Position numbers and translations under genes: made by a program. Source: CAVYGN01 sp963796325 (GTDB lineage Bacteria; Spirochaetota; Brevinematia; Brevinematales; JAOACQ01). From it: a stretch of 64,000 nucleotides of DNA. Under the pieces are notes generated by a model. It had not been told where the DNA came from. It ran no database searches and saw only the letters and a list, made by a program, of their open reading frames with translations. Numbering within the stretch: position 1 is the first letter of the stretch; each line of letters starts with the position of its first letter. This document shows, one piece after another, positions 42,217 to 50,272 of this stretch. The DNA lies in assembly GCA_963796325.1 (NCBI GenBank), contig CAWCLF010000001.1, forward strand, positions 558,001 to 622,000. Direction: 5' to 3'.

Positions 42217-44025
42217 ATGTCATACAGGAACAGGATAAGGAATTTTTCCATTATAGCCCATATAGATCACGGCAAATCGACCCTGGCCGACAGGATCCTT
42301 GAAAAGACGGGAGTGATAGACAGGTCTAAAACCGTCGAGCAGGTGCTCGATTCCATGCAGGTTGAAAAGGATCATGGGATAACCGTAAAGGCTCATACGG
42401 TATCGGTGCCCTACATTGCCCGCGACGGCATGGAATATACGCTGAATTTCATCGATACGCCGGGTCATGTCGATTTTTCGAACGAAGTTTCGAGAAGCCT
42501 CGGGGCATGCGAGGGGGTGATCCTCCTCATTGACGCTTCACAGGGGATCCAGGCTCAGACCCTTTCGAATTTTTACCTTGCATTCGAGCAGAATCTTGAA
42601 ATCGTGCCTGTGATCAACAAGATAGACCTGCCCAGCGCGCATATTGAAATGGTCAGGGAACAGATAGAAAAGGACCTCGGCCTGTCTTCCGCCGACGCCC
42701 TGGCCATCAGCGCAAAGGCGGGGACCGGCATAGAGGATGTCCTTGAAGCCATCGTCTGTAAAATCCCGGAACCTTCCGGAGATGAAAACGGGCCTCTCAA
42801 AGCCCTGGTTTTCGATTCTTATTACGACATCTACAGGGGGGTGATAGTCAAAGTCAGGATATTCGAGGGCACTGTAAAGCCTCATGACCAGATAGTGTTC
42901 ATGCTAAGCAACAGGCAGTACCAGGTCGAAGAAGTCGGGCTTATGAGGATGAACCTCCTGAAAAGGGACGAACTCAGGGCCGGGGAAGTTGGCTACATTA
43001 TAGCCGGAATAAAATCGATATCCGAGTTCGGAGTAGGCGATACCCTGACTTTGAAAACGAATCCATGCGAATCTCCTCTTGCAGGCTACAAGCCGCCCAA
43101 GCAGTATGTTTTTGCCGGTCTTTTTCCAATCGACGGCGAAGATTTCGATGAACTGCATGAAGCCCTGTTCAAGCTCAAGCTGAACGACGCCTCCCTTTCA
43201 TTCGTAAAGTGGAATTCCGGGGCCCTGGGCATGGGCTTTAAATGCGGATTTCTCGGCCTCCTCCACCTCCAGATCATACAGGAGAGGCTTGAAAAAGAAT
43301 TCGGCCTCAACATAATATCGACGGTGCCTTCCGTAGAATACCGGATAAAAGTCACGGGAGGGTCGACAATTCTCATAGAAAGCGCCACAGAGCTTCCTGA
43401 CCCGTCGAGCGTGTCACTTATCGAAGAGCCCTTCGTCAATGCCAGGATCATAATGCCCAACGATTACCTGGGCGTTATCCTCGATCTCATCCAGAAGAGG
43501 AGGGGAATCCAGAAGGATATGCTCTACATAGATTCGACAAGGGTAGAGCTGAAATGCGAACTGCCGCTGGCGGAGATCATATATGATTTTTACGATAAAC
43601 TGAAGTCGTTTTCAAAGGGCTACGCATCCTTCGATTACGATTTCCTGGAATTCAGGAAGGGCTCGATAGTCAGGATGGATATTCTTGTAAACGGAAAACC
43701 GGTCGACGCTCTGGCCCAGATGGTTCATGAAGATAACGCCTACAGCCGCGCCCGGGCCGTATGCGAAAAGCTCAGGGACCTGATTCCCCAGCATCTCTTC
43801 CAGATCCCGGTCCAGGCCGCTATCGGCAGCAAGATAATAGCCAGGGAAACGATCAAGGCGCTCAGGAAGGACGTTACTGCGAAATGCTACGGCGGCGATA
43901 TAACGAGGAAGAGGAAACTTCTTGAAAAGCAGAAGGAAGGCAAAAAGAGAATGAAGACGATCGGCAATGTCGACATACCCCAGGAAGCGTTCATAGAAGT
44001 CCTCAAGCGCGGCGACGATGAATAA
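42217..44025 (+). CDS. lepA: Elongation factor 4 (back-translocating GTPase LepA)
   Basis: 602 residues, the normal length. GTPase motifs: G1 AHIDHGKSTLADR, G2 region GITVKAHTV, G3 DTPGHVDF, G4 NKIDLPSA, G5 ISAKAGTG. The LepA-specific C-terminal domain is complete (KCYGGDITRKRKLLEKQKEGKKRMKTIGNVDIPQEAFIEVLK). It acts on stalled or mistranslocated ribosomes. First gene of lepA-maf. Confidence 0.98.
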   Translation: MSYRNRIRNFSIIAHIDHGKSTLADRILEKTGVIDRSKTVEQVLDSMQVEKDHGITVKAHTVSVPYIARDGMEYTLNFIDTPGHVDFSNEVSRSLGACEGVILLIDASQGIQAQTLSNFYLAFEQNLEIVPVINKIDLPSAHIEMVREQIEKDLGLSSADALAISAKAGTGIEDVLEAIVCKIPEPSGDENGPLKALVFDSYYDIYRGVIVKVRIFEGTVKPHDQIVFMLSNRQYQVEEVGLMRMNLLKRDELRAGEVGYIIAGIKSISEFGVGDTLTLKTNPCESPLAGYKPPKQYVFAGLFPIDGEDFDELHEALFKLKLNDASLSFVKWNSGALGMGFKCGFLGLLHLQIIQERLEKEFGLNIISTVPSVEYRIKVTGGSTILIESATELPDPSSVSLIEEPFVNARIIMPNDYLGVILDLIQKRRGIQKDMLYIDSTRVELKCELPLAEIIYDFYDKLKSFSKGYASFDYDFLEFRKGSIVRMDILVNGKPVDALAQMVHEDNAYSRARAVCEKLRDLIPQHLFQIPVQAAIGSKIIARETIKALRKDVTAKCYGGDITRKRKLLEKQKEGKKRMKTIGNVDIPQEAFIEVLKRGDDE

Positions 44026-44033
44026 GGGGAATT

Positions 44034-44630
44034 ATGATGGATAATCTCATACTTGCAAGCGCATCGCAGGGCCGCAGGAAATTATTCGAGAAATATTTTA
44101 CCTCGTTTAAAATTTCCGTTTCCGGGTTCGACGAAAAGAGCGTTTACCTGAGCGATCCGGCGGAATTAACGCGCATCCTCGCCTGCTGTAAAGCTTCCGA
44201 TATTTCCGCAAAATTCCCTGACGACTACGTGGCGGGTTTCGATACTATCGTGCTTTGCCAGGGCAGGGTCATAGGAAAACCCGCCGATAATGAAGAGGCG
44301 AAGGCAATGCTCCGCTTTTTAAGCGGGAAAAGACAATCGGTATTAAGCGGATACTCCCTGATCAACCTGTCCAGGGGGATTGACATCGCCGGCATCGGAA
44401 CGACCGATCTTTTCTTTAAAGAGATCGACGGCGAATTTATCGACGGATATGTCGATGCTCAACCTGTTACAAAATATGCCGGGGGATACGCCGTCCAGGA
44501 CAGCGACGGTTTGATTACCATCGAAAAGGGGAGCTTCGACAATGTCATCGGGGCCCCGATGAAGGAAGTGGTGGAGAACCTTAAAAAGGCGGGATTGCCA
44601 CTTGAAGTATTCAGGCCGGATGTTATTTGA
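44034..44630 (+). CDS. maf: Maf-family nucleotide pyrophosphatase
   Basis: 198 residues. Pattern: LILASASQGRRKLFEKYF (usual SxSPRRxxLL, here Q-G for P-R), AGFDTIVLCQGRVIGKP (catalytic Asp), RFLSGKRQSVLSGYSLI, and GGYAVQDSDGLITIEKGSFDNVIGAP. Maf proteins hydrolyse dTTP/UTP or modified nucleotides and affect septation. It starts 9 bases after lepA. Two ATGs stand in tandem (44034 and 44037). Confidence 0.9.
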   Translation: MMDNLILASASQGRRKLFEKYFTSFKISVSGFDEKSVYLSDPAELTRILACCKASDISAKFPDDYVAGFDTIVLCQGRVIGKPADNEEAKAMLRFLSGKRQSVLSGYSLINLSRGIDIAGIGTTDLFFKEIDGEFIDGYVDAQPVTKYAGGYAVQDSDGLITIEKGSFDNVIGAPMKEVVENLKKAGLPLEVFRPDVI

Positions 44631-44655
44631 GATTTTCATTAAAAAAAAGTATTAT
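44627..44655 (+). promoter_or_regulatory. trxB promoter
   Basis: TTGAGA (44627-44632, overlapping the maf stop codon), 17 bases, TATTAT (44650-44655). Transcription would start near 44662, 23 bases before the ATG. Confidence 0.65.
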
Positions 44656-44684
44656 ATACGGACGAATAAGCCGCGGAGGGTCGG

Positions 44685-45653
44685 ATGCTCAAACTGGACA
44701 TAGACATGGGTCAGCCGGTCGTAAAGAAAGAGAATTCGGTTTACGATGTTTTGATAGTCGGGGCGGGGCCGGCAGGCATCACGGCCGCTATATACTCCTC
44801 CAGGGCGCTCCTCTCGACCATGATAATCGAAAAGCTCGGATCGGGCGGCCAGGCGATGGTCTCGGACCTTATCGAAAATTATCCGGGATTCCAGGACGGT
44901 ATAAACGGTTTCGAGCTTTCCAGGAGAATGGAAGACCAGGCGAAGAAATTCGGGACTGTTTTCACGATGGACGAGATAATTTCATTCGAGGAGCCCCGGG
45001 AAAAGGGCGTCTTCCTTTTAAAGGGCCAGTCCGGCGAGTACAGGGCTAAAACGGTCCTGATATCCACCGGTTCTACGGCGCGCCTGCTCGGAATAAAAGG
45101 CGAGTCGGCATTTATGGGCAGGGGGATATCGACCTGTGCGACCTGCGACGCCGCGCTTTACAGGAACAAGACGGTGGCTGTCGTAGGCGGCGGGGATTCG
45201 GCCATAACCGAAGGCCTCTTCCTGACCCGGTTCGCGAAAAAGGTGATCGTGATCCACAGGAGAAACGAACTGAGGGCCGAAAAAATACTGCAGAAAAAAG
45301 CGTTCGAGAACCCTGTGATGGAATTCATATGGGACTGCGTTGCCGAGGAAGTCATAGGAGATGACAGGATACGCTCCCTTTCCATTAAAAACGTTAAAAC
45401 GGGCGCAACGAGTTCCCTGGATGTGGACGGCATTTTCATATACATCGGGCATACCCCGAACACTGCCTGGATAGACGTGAAGAAAGACCCCGAAGGGTAT
45501 ATTATAACAGACGATCTTATGCGCACGAACATTCCCGGCATTTTTGCGGCGGGGGACTGCAGGAAAACGGTGCTGCGCCAGATTTCTACGGCTGTTGGAG
45601 ACGGGGCCGTAGCCGCGTGCTGCGCGGAGAAATTCATCGAGGGTTCTATTTAA
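44685..45653 (+). CDS. trxB: Thioredoxin reductase
   Basis: 322 residues. FAD loop VLIVGAGPAGITAAIYSSRA (about 23-42), redox disulfide CATC in STCATCDAALY, NADPH loop VAVVGGGDSAITEG with HRRNELRAEK (favouring NADPH), and FAAGDCRKTVLRQISTAVGDGAVAA (second FAD motif). A 20-residue N-terminal lead (MLKLDIDMGQPVVKKENS) precedes the usual start. Reduces thioredoxin or a related protein; none is encoded nearby. Its stop overlaps that of rnfA on the other strand by 8 bases. Confidence 0.95.
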   Translation: MLKLDIDMGQPVVKKENSVYDVLIVGAGPAGITAAIYSSRALLSTMIIEKLGSGGQAMVSDLIENYPGFQDGINGFELSRRMEDQAKKFGTVFTMDEIISFEEPREKGVFLLKGQSGEYRAKTVLISTGSTARLLGIKGESAFMGRGISTCATCDAALYRNKTVAVVGGGDSAITEGLFLTRFAKKVIVIHRRNELRAEKILQKKAFENPVMEFIWDCVAEEVIGDDRIRSLSIKNVKTGATSSLDVDGIFIYIGHTPNTAWIDVKKDPEGYIITDDLMRTNIPGIFAAGDCRKTVLRQISTAVGDGAVAACCAEKFIEGSI

Positions 45654-46233
45654 ATATTCCTGAAAGTCCGGAAAACGCCAGGGCTGCAAGCGACGCCGAC
45701 AAGAAAAGCGCGGGCAGACCCCTGAATGCCGCCGGGACTTTGGACCTTTCGAGCCTTTCGCCTATGCCCGCCATTATTACCATTGAAACGATGAAGCCTA
45801 TCCCGGAAACGATCCCAAAAATTATTCCCGTTAAATAATCGTATTTTTCATGAACGATCAAAAGCGCGGTTCCCAGGACCGCCGAGTTGGCGGTGATTAA
45901 CGGCATATATCCGCCGAGCTTTTTATAAAAGGCGGGGACAAGGGATCTTGCCGTTAAATCCGCCGCTTCGGTTAAAATATAGCATATCAATACAAAAAAT
46001 GGCGTTGCCAGGAACTTATCGAGATTATAGGGAATAAGGAGATATGTGTAAACCGGGTAGCATGCGGCGCTTGCGGCCGTCATCAAAACGGTTACCGCCG
46101 CTCCAAGGAGCGCTGCGGGTCCCGGTCTTTTAAAGCCTGCGAAAGCGGGATATACCCCGAGGAAGCGGCTGAATACGAAATTGTTCAAAAATGCTGCGCC
46201 GAAAGATAATGCGATTATCCTTGAAAAGTCCAT
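45646..46233 (-). CDS. rnfA: RnfA-like membrane subunit lacking its iron-sulfur cysteines
   Basis: 195 residues, six membrane helices, alignable end to end with RnfA/RsxA/NqrE: LNNFVFSRFLGVYPAF against NNFVLVKFLGLCPF, and PLITANSAVLGTALL against PLITTNCAVLGVALL. Both Cys that help hold the intramembrane [2Fe-2S] cluster are replaced, by Tyr28 and Ser117. Follows rnfE by 4 bases and is the last gene of the run. No rnfB follows; the gene ends against trxB. The family call is certain. Electron transfer in the usual way is not supported. Confidence 0.92.
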   Translation of the reverse strand: MDFSRIIALSFGAAFLNNFVFSRFLGVYPAFAGFKRPGPAALLGAAVTVLMTAASAACYPVYTYLLIPYNLDKFLATPFFVLICYILTEAADLTARSLVPAFYKKLGGYMPLITANSAVLGTALLIVHEKYDYLTGIIFGIVSGIGFIVSMVIMAGIGERLERSKVPAAFRGLPALFLSASLAALAFSGLSGIFK

Positions 46234-46237
46234 GATT

Positions 46238-46825
46238 TCACCCCCTGTCCTGTCCGGATTTATCGCCGGCGCCGAAATGCTGTAAAAGCGCGAGGAAAAG
46301 GCCCGTAATAATGAACCCCCCCGCGGGCGCCAGGAAAACGGCCGAAGGCGGAATTATGTTTGCAGCCCCTGCATTCAAAAAGGCGATGCCGCCGCTTCCC
46401 AGGAACTCCCTCGCAAATCCCGTTAAAGCGGAAACGATGACCGCTGCAATTCCGGCGATCGCGGCGTTTTTAACAGTGTCCGGTTCGGTTCCCCCGGGGG
46501 AGTACAGGCCGGACATTCCCAGTACGAGGAAGTTGGCGGCCGCAAGGGGGAGGTAAATTCCGAGCGCCGAACCGATAGAGGGGTATAACGATCCGAGGCC
46601 CCATTCCAGGGCGGCAATGACTGCCGCCAGGGCTATGATCGACAGCGGCTTCTGCAGGACTGCCGGGCAGTACTTTTTTATTATTACGGCCGGGATTACT
46701 GAAAGGACGAGCACAGCCGCCGTTAAAAGTCCGGCTTCAAGGGCGTTCACAGCCGAGCCTGAAACCGCGAGGACGGAACTGATCCCGATGGAGAACATCA
46801 GGAAAAGGTTTTTGTTCGCATTCAT
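46238..46825 (-). CDS. rnfE: RnfE-like membrane subunit lacking its iron-sulfur cysteines
   Basis: 195 residues, six helices, homologous to RnfE/RsxE/NqrD: IGISSVLAVSGSAVNAL against LGLCPLLAVTSTATNAL, LGIYLPLAAANFLVLG against LGIFIPLIVTNCIVVG. The two cluster-binding Cys are Ser16 and Phe99. A short loop PGGTEPDTVKN replaces the usual EAFA segment. The only Cys left, Cys53, lies elsewhere. It overlaps rnfD by four bases (ATGA), leaving no room for rnfG between them. Confidence 0.88.
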   Translation of the reverse strand: MNANKNLFLMFSIGISSVLAVSGSAVNALEAGLLTAAVLVLSVIPAVIIKKYCPAVLQKPLSIIALAAVIAALEWGLGSLYPSIGSALGIYLPLAAANFLVLGMSGLYSPGGTEPDTVKNAAIAGIAAVIVSALTGFAREFLGSGGIAFLNAGAANIIPPSAVFLAPAGGFIITGLFLALLQHFGAGDKSGQDRG

Positions 46826-47874
46826 ATCTTTTTTACCCCGAAGCCTTTATAACCGTATATCCTGTCCCTGGAAACCCGGTCTATAAGGGGCACGACGATG
46901 TTCATGAGGGCGACGGCATAGAAGGCTCCTTCCGTAAGCGATCCCCATATGCGTATGATCATTGTCAGTACCCCCAGGGAAAACGCGTATATGATCTTTC
47001 CTTTTATCGTTAACGGACTTGTAACATAATCGGTCGCGATGAATCCGGCTGACAGGATCATTCCTCCCGAGAGAATGTGATACAGGGGGTTGCCGGTAAA
47101 AAATCCCGCGCCGAAACCGAGCCCTCCGAATATCCATGCGAAAAGGGCGGCGCTGCCCAGGAATACGAGCGGTATCGCGGGCAGGACAACTCGTCTTGCC
47201 ATGAGATATGCAAGGCCGATCAAAAGGGCCAGTTTTGAAGTTTCGCCGATCGTTCCGGGTATATCGCCCAAGAAGAGGTTCAGGTAATTGTCGAAATTAT
47301 TAGAAGCGACTGAGACCCATCCGCCTGCTTTAAAAGCCTGGAGCGGGTTGACGCCGCTTACGATTCCCGGGTCTATTATGTTCTGCGAAGCCAGGGTAAA
47401 ATCGAAACCCTGGCCCAGGAGCGACCTTATTGTCGGCGACCAGCTGCCGGTAACCGCGGTGTTCCAGGCAGCCGCGGCGAAGATGTATCCTCCGACGGCG
47501 GGATTCATGAAGTTATGGCCCAGCCCCCCGAAGGACCATTTGACTATTGCGATCGAAAATGCGCATCCCGCGGCGGCGATATACAGGGGGCATGACGGGG
47601 GCATCATATACGCGAATAAAAGCGATGTTATTACCGCGCTTCCGTCAAGAACCGTAACGGGCTTCCGCGAGATTAAATTCATGAGGAGTTCCGTGACGAT
47701 TCCGGCCGCAAGGCTGGCGGCGGCGATCCTGACCGTATTCATGCCGAAAAACCAGACCCCTGCAAGTCCGGCAGGGACAAGCGCTATAACGACGTCCCAC
47801 ATGATCCGCTCAACGCTCGACTTGTCATGCAGGTGCGGGAAAAATACCGCGGGTTTGCCCTGATAATCAGCCAC
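46822..47874 (-). CDS. rnfD: RnfD-like membrane subunit without the flavin-carrying threonine
   Basis: 350 residues, about nine membrane helices, typical RnfD: AVITSLLFAYMMPPS, KWSFGGLGHNFMNPAVGGYIF, AGFIATDYVTSPLTIKGK, NIVVPLIDRVSRDRIYGYKGFG. In the loop where FMN is covalently attached (SGATPL or SQATPL in RnfD/RsxD) the sequence is VSGVNPLQ, so the Thr is Asn176. Starts with GTG at 47874 inside the end of rnfC (8-base overlap); GGAGG lies in rnfC. With rnfG absent too, the complex would have no covalent FMN. Confidence 0.92.
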   Translation of the reverse strand: MADYQGKPAVFFPHLHDKSSVERIMWDVVIALVPAGLAGVWFFGMNTVRIAAASLAAGIVTELLMNLISRKPVTVLDGSAVITSLLFAYMMPPSCPLYIAAAGCAFSIAIVKWSFGGLGHNFMNPAVGGYIFAAAAWNTAVTGSWSPTIRSLLGQGFDFTLASQNIIDPGIVSGVNPLQAFKAGGWVSVASNNFDNYLNLFLGDIPGTIGETSKLALLIGLAYLMARRVVLPAIPLVFLGSAALFAWIFGGLGFGAGFFTGNPLYHILSGGMILSAGFIATDYVTSPLTIKGKIIYAFSLGVLTMIIRIWGSLTEGAFYAVALMNIVVPLIDRVSRDRIYGYKGFGVKKI

Positions 47875-49177
47875 TAAGAGCCTCCGCTAGATTTTTTCCG
47901 TACCTCAATAGAGCCGCGGCCGGTATAGCGGAAGGGCACATGTACGAGCAGCATCCGCATTCGATGCATTCGTTAAGCCCGTTTTTAACGGCCTCTTCTA
48001 TCAGGTCTTCCCTGCAGAGCATGGACAGGAGCGAGGGGTTGAGCCTCGCAGGGCAGGACGAAAGGCACCTCGAACACCGGATGCAGGAAAGGTCCCTCAC
48101 CCTGTAATCCGTTTTACGGGGCAGGATAACGATCCCGGAAATCCCCTTCGTTACCGGCATATCGCGGCCCTTCGTATCGTAGCCAGTCATAACGCCGCCT
48201 GCTATTATCCTGGCCTGCCCCTCCGGCATTCCGAATTCGCTTGTGATGTGGCTTACGGGCGTTCCGATCCTGATCTTGTAGTTGCCGCGTTTTTCGACAT
48301 TGTTCCCGGTATAGGTGATGCACCGCTCTATAAGGGGCTTTTTATAGGCGACGGCTTCATAAACCGCAAGGACCGTTGAAACGTCTTCCACTATTACGCC
48401 GATGCCTGAAGGCGGAAGGCCTGCCGGGACTTCCCTGCCCAGGAGCGACTTCACGAGCTGGCGTTCTCCTCCGGAAGGGTATACGGCGCTTACGGCGGCG
48501 ATTTTTATACCGGATGCTTCGGCCAGCTTTCCGCTTAAAACGCCGGCGGCTTCTTCGTTGTCCGCCTCGACTGCGACGAGCGCTTCATGCGCTCCGGTTA
48601 TCTTCATGATAATGCGGATGCCCCGGACCAGGTCGTCCGTCTTTTCGATCATGATCCTGTGGCCCGCGGTAATGTAAGGGGAGCTTTCGACCCCGTTTAT
48701 TATAAGAGTATTTACCGGTCTTCCTTTGACCGGGGCAAGCTTAACATGCGCCGGAATGCAGTCGTCGAATCCTACGACCCCGGCCTGCCTGACAAGCGCA
48801 AGCATCTCTTCAGCCGCCAGATTATCCGATTCGTATTTTTTTCCGTACCAGTTTTTTACTGTTCCCCCGGTCATGATCGAAACGGCGTCCGTTTCAAGGC
48901 CGTCGTAGCCCTTCATCTTATCGATCGACACGACCTTTCCCGACACGCTGGCATGGATAAACGCCGAATCGGGTCCGGCCGCTTCGCCGATCACCTGGCC
49001 CTCTTCCACGTTCTGCCCGGCTTCGACGGCCAGTTTCGCCGGCCGGCCCCTGTGCTGCAGCATAGGCAGTACGACCTTGTGGGGTATGTGGGATTTCTCG
49101 ATAGGTTCGGCCAGGGTGAGCTTCATCCTGTTTATCTTTACGCCGCCCGGGCCGAAGGAATTAATTTTTAATTTCAT
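47867..49177 (-). CDS. rnfC: RnfC-like subunit with two [4Fe-4S] motifs
   Basis: 436 residues. Cytoplasmic subunit that binds NADH and FMN in the Rnf complex. Order: barrel-sandwich N-terminal domain (GRPAKLAVEAGQNVEEGQVIGEA), flavin/NADH-like domain (NGVESSPYITAGHRIMIEKTDDLVRGI), SLBB part, then two complete ferredoxin motifs, CIRCSRCLSSCP and CIECGCCSYMCP. Start at ATG 49177 (GGAG upstream); the longer frame overlaps the lipoprotein gene. Only 16 bases separate it from that gene, so it probably lies in the middle of an envelope-protein operon. Confidence 0.93.
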   Translation of the reverse strand: MKLKINSFGPGGVKINRMKLTLAEPIEKSHIPHKVVLPMLQHRGRPAKLAVEAGQNVEEGQVIGEAAGPDSAFIHASVSGKVVSIDKMKGYDGLETDAVSIMTGGTVKNWYGKKYESDNLAAEEMLALVRQAGVVGFDDCIPAHVKLAPVKGRPVNTLIINGVESSPYITAGHRIMIEKTDDLVRGIRIIMKITGAHEALVAVEADNEEAAGVLSGKLAEASGIKIAAVSAVYPSGGERQLVKSLLGREVPAGLPPSGIGVIVEDVSTVLAVYEAVAYKKPLIERCITYTGNNVEKRGNYKIRIGTPVSHITSEFGMPEGQARIIAGGVMTGYDTKGRDMPVTKGISGIVILPRKTDYRVRDLSCIRCSRCLSSCPARLNPSLLSMLCREDLIEEAVKNGLNECIECGCCSYMCPSAIPAAALLRYGKNLAEALSG

Positions 49178-49193
49178 CGATAGCTCCGGAAAT

Positions 49194-50252
49194 CTACTTG
49201 TAGTAAATGCCTTCTCCGCCGCCGCCCAGGTTGTCAAGGGTGATCTCGGTTGTATTAGACCAGATGCATGCATTACCGCTGCCGTCGATGCCCGAGGTAT
49301 AAACTATGCCGTTATATACAAATATCGAATGTGCTAATTCGGGTCCTCCTGTTTTGTCAAGATAAGTCTTTGTCGTATTGGACCAGAAGCATGCAAAACC
49401 ATCGCCGTCGTAACCTGCCGTATAAACCGTTCCGTTATATACGAATATTGAAAACGCTATGGCATTCATAGTTATAGGGCTTGCAAGAGTGTTCGGAGTC
49501 GTATTGGACCAGAAACATGCATTACCGCTGCCGTCTTCACCGGAAGTATAAACAATATTATTAGTTACAAATATTGAAAATGCAGTTTCAACACCCGGCC
49601 CGGTGCTATCTAGAGTAGTCGGAGTCGTATTGGACCAGAAGCATACGTTACTGCTGGAGTCAACGCCCGCAGAAAATACGTCACCGTTATATATAAATAT
49701 CGAATTTGCTGATGCAGGGTAGCTGGCAAGTGGGGTCTCTGTCGTGTTTGACCAGAAACAGGCACTGCCGTCGTCGAAAATACCCGCAGTAAAAACAGTG
49801 CCATTATATACAAATATCGAATTTGCGATTCCCCCCACTGGGATGTCGACAGGAGTTTCTATTGTGTTGGACCAGAAGCATGCTGAAGCATTGCTGTCGA
49901 TACCTGCCGCATATACTATGTTGTTATATACAAATATTGAAGATGCATATTCGTTTAGTGTTGTAGATGTGTCAAGGTAAGTTTTAGTGGTTCCGTTCCA
50001 GAAACAGGCATAATAATTGGCATCGTATCCTGCTACGTACAAATGCGTTCCGATATCGAATGAGAAAACTGACGAAAAACTTGACGAGGAACTACTGTTC
50101 CCCCCGCCTCCCCCCTTGCTGCTGGATGAGGAACTGGACCGGGAATTGTTATTGCCCACATCGGAGGGGTTGAGCCAGTCGCTGAAAAAACTGCAGGCTG
50201 AAATCAGCAATGCCTGCACGATGACGGCTGAAATCAGTAATTTATATTTCAT
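49194..50252 (-). CDS. Surface lipoprotein with seven propeller-like repeats
   Basis: 352 residues. Lipobox ISAC (Cys20), then a spacer of Ser and Gly runs (residues 37-60), then seven repeats of about 40 residues built on SIFVYNGTVYTAGYDGDGFACFWSN and TTxTxLD. Repeat count and strand pattern suggest a seven-bladed beta-propeller. The repeats are so alike in DNA that copy-number change by recombination is likely. 20 bases after the CsgG/barrel gene and 16 before rnfC on the same strand. Ligand unknown. Confidence 0.85.
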   Translation of the reverse strand: MKYKLLISAVIVQALLISACSFFSDWLNPSDVGNNNSRSSSSSSSKGGGGGNSSSSSSFSSVFSFDIGTHLYVAGYDANYYACFWNGTTKTYLDTSTTLNEYASSIFVYNNIVYAAGIDSNASACFWSNTIETPVDIPVGGIANSIFVYNGTVFTAGIFDDGSACFWSNTTETPLASYPASANSIFIYNGDVFSAGVDSSSNVCFWSNTTPTTLDSTGPGVETAFSIFVTNNIVYTSGEDGSGNACFWSNTTPNTLASPITMNAIAFSIFVYNGTVYTAGYDGDGFACFWSNTTKTYLDKTGGPELAHSIFVYNGIVYTSGIDGSGNACIWSNTTEITLDNLGGGGEGIYYK

Positions 50253-50272
50253 AATCGATATCCTCCTTTACA

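Noticed and set aside
44627..45049. 140-residue frame overlapping the start of trxB in another frame
   Set aside because: It is a shadow of trxB with Arg/Gly-rich, low-complexity sequence; the trxB frame has full flavoprotein motifs.
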